From assembly GCA_947631075.1 (NCBI GenBank), contig CANRJU010000138.1, positions 1 through 7,003 of the forward strand: DNA of 7,003 nt, in the 5' to 3' direction. A program made the position numbers and the translations under genes. The DNA is from an uncultured Lachnospiraceae bacterium. Lineage in GTDB: Bacteria > Bacillota > Clostridia > Lachnospirales > Lachnospiraceae. Position 1 is the first letter of the stretch, and every line of letters starts with the position of its first letter. Below, piece after piece: positions 5,645 to 7,003 of this stretch. The notes beneath the pieces were generated by a model that was given only the letters and a program-made list of their open reading frames with translations, did not search any database and was not told where the DNA came from.

Positions 5645-6769
5645 ATGTATAATGAACTACGCAATAGAATCCTAGAATATCCGCATATATTTGAGGTTAT
5701 TCGTTTCTTCTTTACTCCCATCAGAGTGGCTAAAGAGTTCATACTGCGTCGGAAATTAGCAAAAGTTTTGCTTGACCAGAATAAGGACATATTAAAGAGT
5801 GATAAAAAGATTTTTTATTTTGGTATACCAGAACATAATAATTTGGGTGATCTGGCTCAAACTTTTTGTACAAACAATTGGATAAAAAAGAATTATTCTG
5901 ACTATAAAATAATTCAACTTAGAACACGGGTGTCTTTTGACAAGACATTTATAAAGTATTTAAAATCAATACTTAATGAACTAGATATTTTTATTTTTCA
6001 AAGTGGGTATTGCACAAGAGATAAAAATCCGGATCACTTAATGCATTTATATATAATGAAAAGATTTCCAAAGCAACGTGCGGTTATTTTGCCACAAACA
6101 GTAAAATTGGTATCTAAAAAAGAAATCGAAAAGACAAAATTAATTTTTAGTAACTGTGACCACTTTTTATTTATTGCTAGAGATTATATTTCATATAATA
6201 AGGCAGCGGAGTTTCTTCGTAAAGAGCAGATTGTATTGTTCCCTGATATTGTAACTTCAATGATAGGGTATGGACAAGTATTTTCTCAACGGGATGGGAT
6301 GCTTTTTTGCGTCCGTAATGATGGTGAAAAGTATTATTCAGATGAGAAAATACATACGGCCATAGAATATTTGCATAAAGTAACACCCCACATAGATATA
6401 ACAGATACAAATATAGATATGGATGTTCAAACAGCCTATAACAATTTAGAAAATGTCATTCAAAATAAGATAACAGATTTTAGCAGGTATCGAGTGATTA
6501 TTACAGACAGATATCATGGAACAATATTCTCTTTAATTGCAAATACGCCGGTCATTATCATAAAAACAAATGACCACAAGGTAACAGCTGGATATGAATG
6601 GTTCAAAGGAATTTTCACTGAAGACTCGATAAGGCTTGCAAAAGACTTAGATGAGGCCATCGTGATGGCAGAAAAAATATATCAAAAGTCCAAGGAAATA
6701 CAAAATTCCGATTATTTTTACAGAGAATATTATCAAAGCAAGCTCTTTAATTTGATGGAACAACTATAA
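5645..6769 (+). CDS. Polysaccharide pyruvyl transferase family protein
   Basis: A 374-residue cytoplasmic enzyme of the polysaccharide pyruvyl transferase family, which transfers pyruvate from phosphoenolpyruvate to a sugar of the repeat unit as a ketal, giving the polymer a negative charge. Hallmarks in order: PEHNNLGDLAQ at 62-72 (the G-D-x-A region), FQSGY at 118-122, VILPQTV at 147-153, FPDIV at 199-203, and TDRYHGTIFSLIANTPVIII at 287-306 with the conserved R289 and H291. An N-terminal basic, partly hydrophobic helix (about 15-45) may hold it at the membrane. The arrangement resembles the EpsI/EpsO class. Some family members may act on other substrates, so the ketal reaction is inferred. 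Its stop overlaps the AAGGAGG that would serve the next gene. Confidence 0.85.
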   Translation: MYNELRNRILEYPHIFEVIRFFFTPIRVAKEFILRRKLAKVLLDQNKDILKSDKKIFYFGIPEHNNLGDLAQTFCTNNWIKKNYSDYKIIQLRTRVSFDKTFIKYLKSILNELDIFIFQSGYCTRDKNPDHLMHLYIMKRFPKQRAVILPQTVKLVSKKEIEKTKLIFSNCDHFLFIARDYISYNKAAEFLRKEQIVLFPDIVTSMIGYGQVFSQRDGMLFCVRNDGEKYYSDEKIHTAIEYLHKVTPHIDITDTNIDMDVQTAYNNLENVIQNKITDFSRYRVIITDRYHGTIFSLIANTPVIIIKTNDHKVTAGYEWFKGIFTEDSIRLAKDLDEAIVMAEKIYQKSKEIQNSDYFYREYYQSKLFNLMEQL

Positions 6770-6786
6770 GGAGGTAAATCGGAAAC

Positions 6787-7003
6787 GTGTTGCAAAAATG
6801 GAAAGAGAAATATTCAGGGTTACCCATCAATTTAAAAGCATCTCTTTGGTTCCTAATTAGCGCCTTTTTGCAACGGGGAATATCAGTTATAACTACTCCA
6901 ATCTTTACACGTTTAATGACGACTGCCTGTAGATTCGCAAAAAAAGTTCTCCCGAAATTAAAAAATAATTGCACATCACCATCACCGATCAAAAAAAGAA
7001 GAA
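6787..7003 (+). pseudogene. N-terminal fragment of a Wzx-type flippase, interrupted near 6924
   Basis: From GTG 6787 (or TTG 6790) the frame reads like the start of MATE-related polysaccharide flippases, which move lipid-linked repeat units across the membrane: LKASLWFLISAFLQRGISVI then TTPIFTRLMTT, the first transmembrane helix and the conserved loop. In the family the loop continues TxEYGxFSxYxSW. Here, from about 6925, it changes to a Lys/Arg-rich sequence with no match to that, and no other frame restores it. The frame stays open to the window end, so the full extent is unseen. AAGGAGG at 6768-6774 overlaps the previous stop, with an unusually long 12-base spacing to GTG. The flippase assignment is good; the gene is probably broken by an insertion or deletion. 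Confidence 0.65.
6925..7003 (+). other. Unexplained AT-rich sequence at the flippase break, possible mobile element edge
   Basis: The last 79 bases do not continue the flippase and are rich in A-runs with all frames poor in family features. The break is sharp. An insertion-sequence end or a deletion junction would both explain it. No inverted repeat partner or target duplication is visible because the window ends here. Confidence 0.3.

Noticed and set aside
6747..6992. Minus-strand open frame at the right end
   Set aside because: It runs antisense across the flippase start and the pyruvyl transferase end, with no recognisable motif.

Overview
The window looks like part of a capsular or exopolysaccharide locus from a Gram-positive gut Clostridia, most likely Lachnospiraceae (Blautia/Roseburia-like). 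That placement is an inference. It rests on a LoaP-type NusG paralogue, EpsG-type polymerase and glycosyltransferase sequences of the kind common in that family, strong AGGAGG-type ribosome sites, and a sharp change from a GC-rich left end to an AT-rich right end. All genes lie on the + strand.

Layout. Positions 1-399 hold a tyrosine recombinase that has lost its catalytic C-terminus. It overlaps loaP (387-1157), a specialised NusG paralogue that here carries a second KOW-like domain on a Gly/Asn-rich linker. The 256-base gap after loaP (1158-1413) holds a stable bulged hairpin (1170-1199), a terminator-like stem-loop with a U-run (1219-1268) and a short coding-like remnant (1271-1369). It reads as an antitermination leader that LoaP would act on. 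The biosynthetic run follows: a short NAD-dependent epimerase/dehydratase (1414-2139), the N-terminal part of a GT4 glycosyltransferase (2140-2922), its orphaned C-terminal tail in another frame (2919-3011), the C-terminal half of a different GT4 (2995-3390), an apparently intact GT2 glycosyltransferase (3387-4379), a 14-codon GT2 start fragment (4419-4463), an EpsG/Wzy-like polymerase (4503-5630), a polysaccharide pyruvyl transferase (5645-6769), and the first ~46 codons of a Wzx flippase whose family sequence stops abruptly near 6924.

How it would work: LoaP would bind the leader RNA and let RNA polymerase read through the terminator into the operon. The epimerase would supply a sugar nucleotide, the glycosyltransferases would build a lipid-linked repeat unit, the pyruvyl transferase would add a ketal, and flippase plus polymerase would export and join the units. 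As seen here, several of these parts are broken (recombinase, one or two GT4 genes, a GT2, probably the epimerase, and the flippase). The most notable signals are the loaP leader and a recurring pattern of genes cut down to one or both ends, consistent with a polysaccharide locus decaying or being reshuffled by short deletions.
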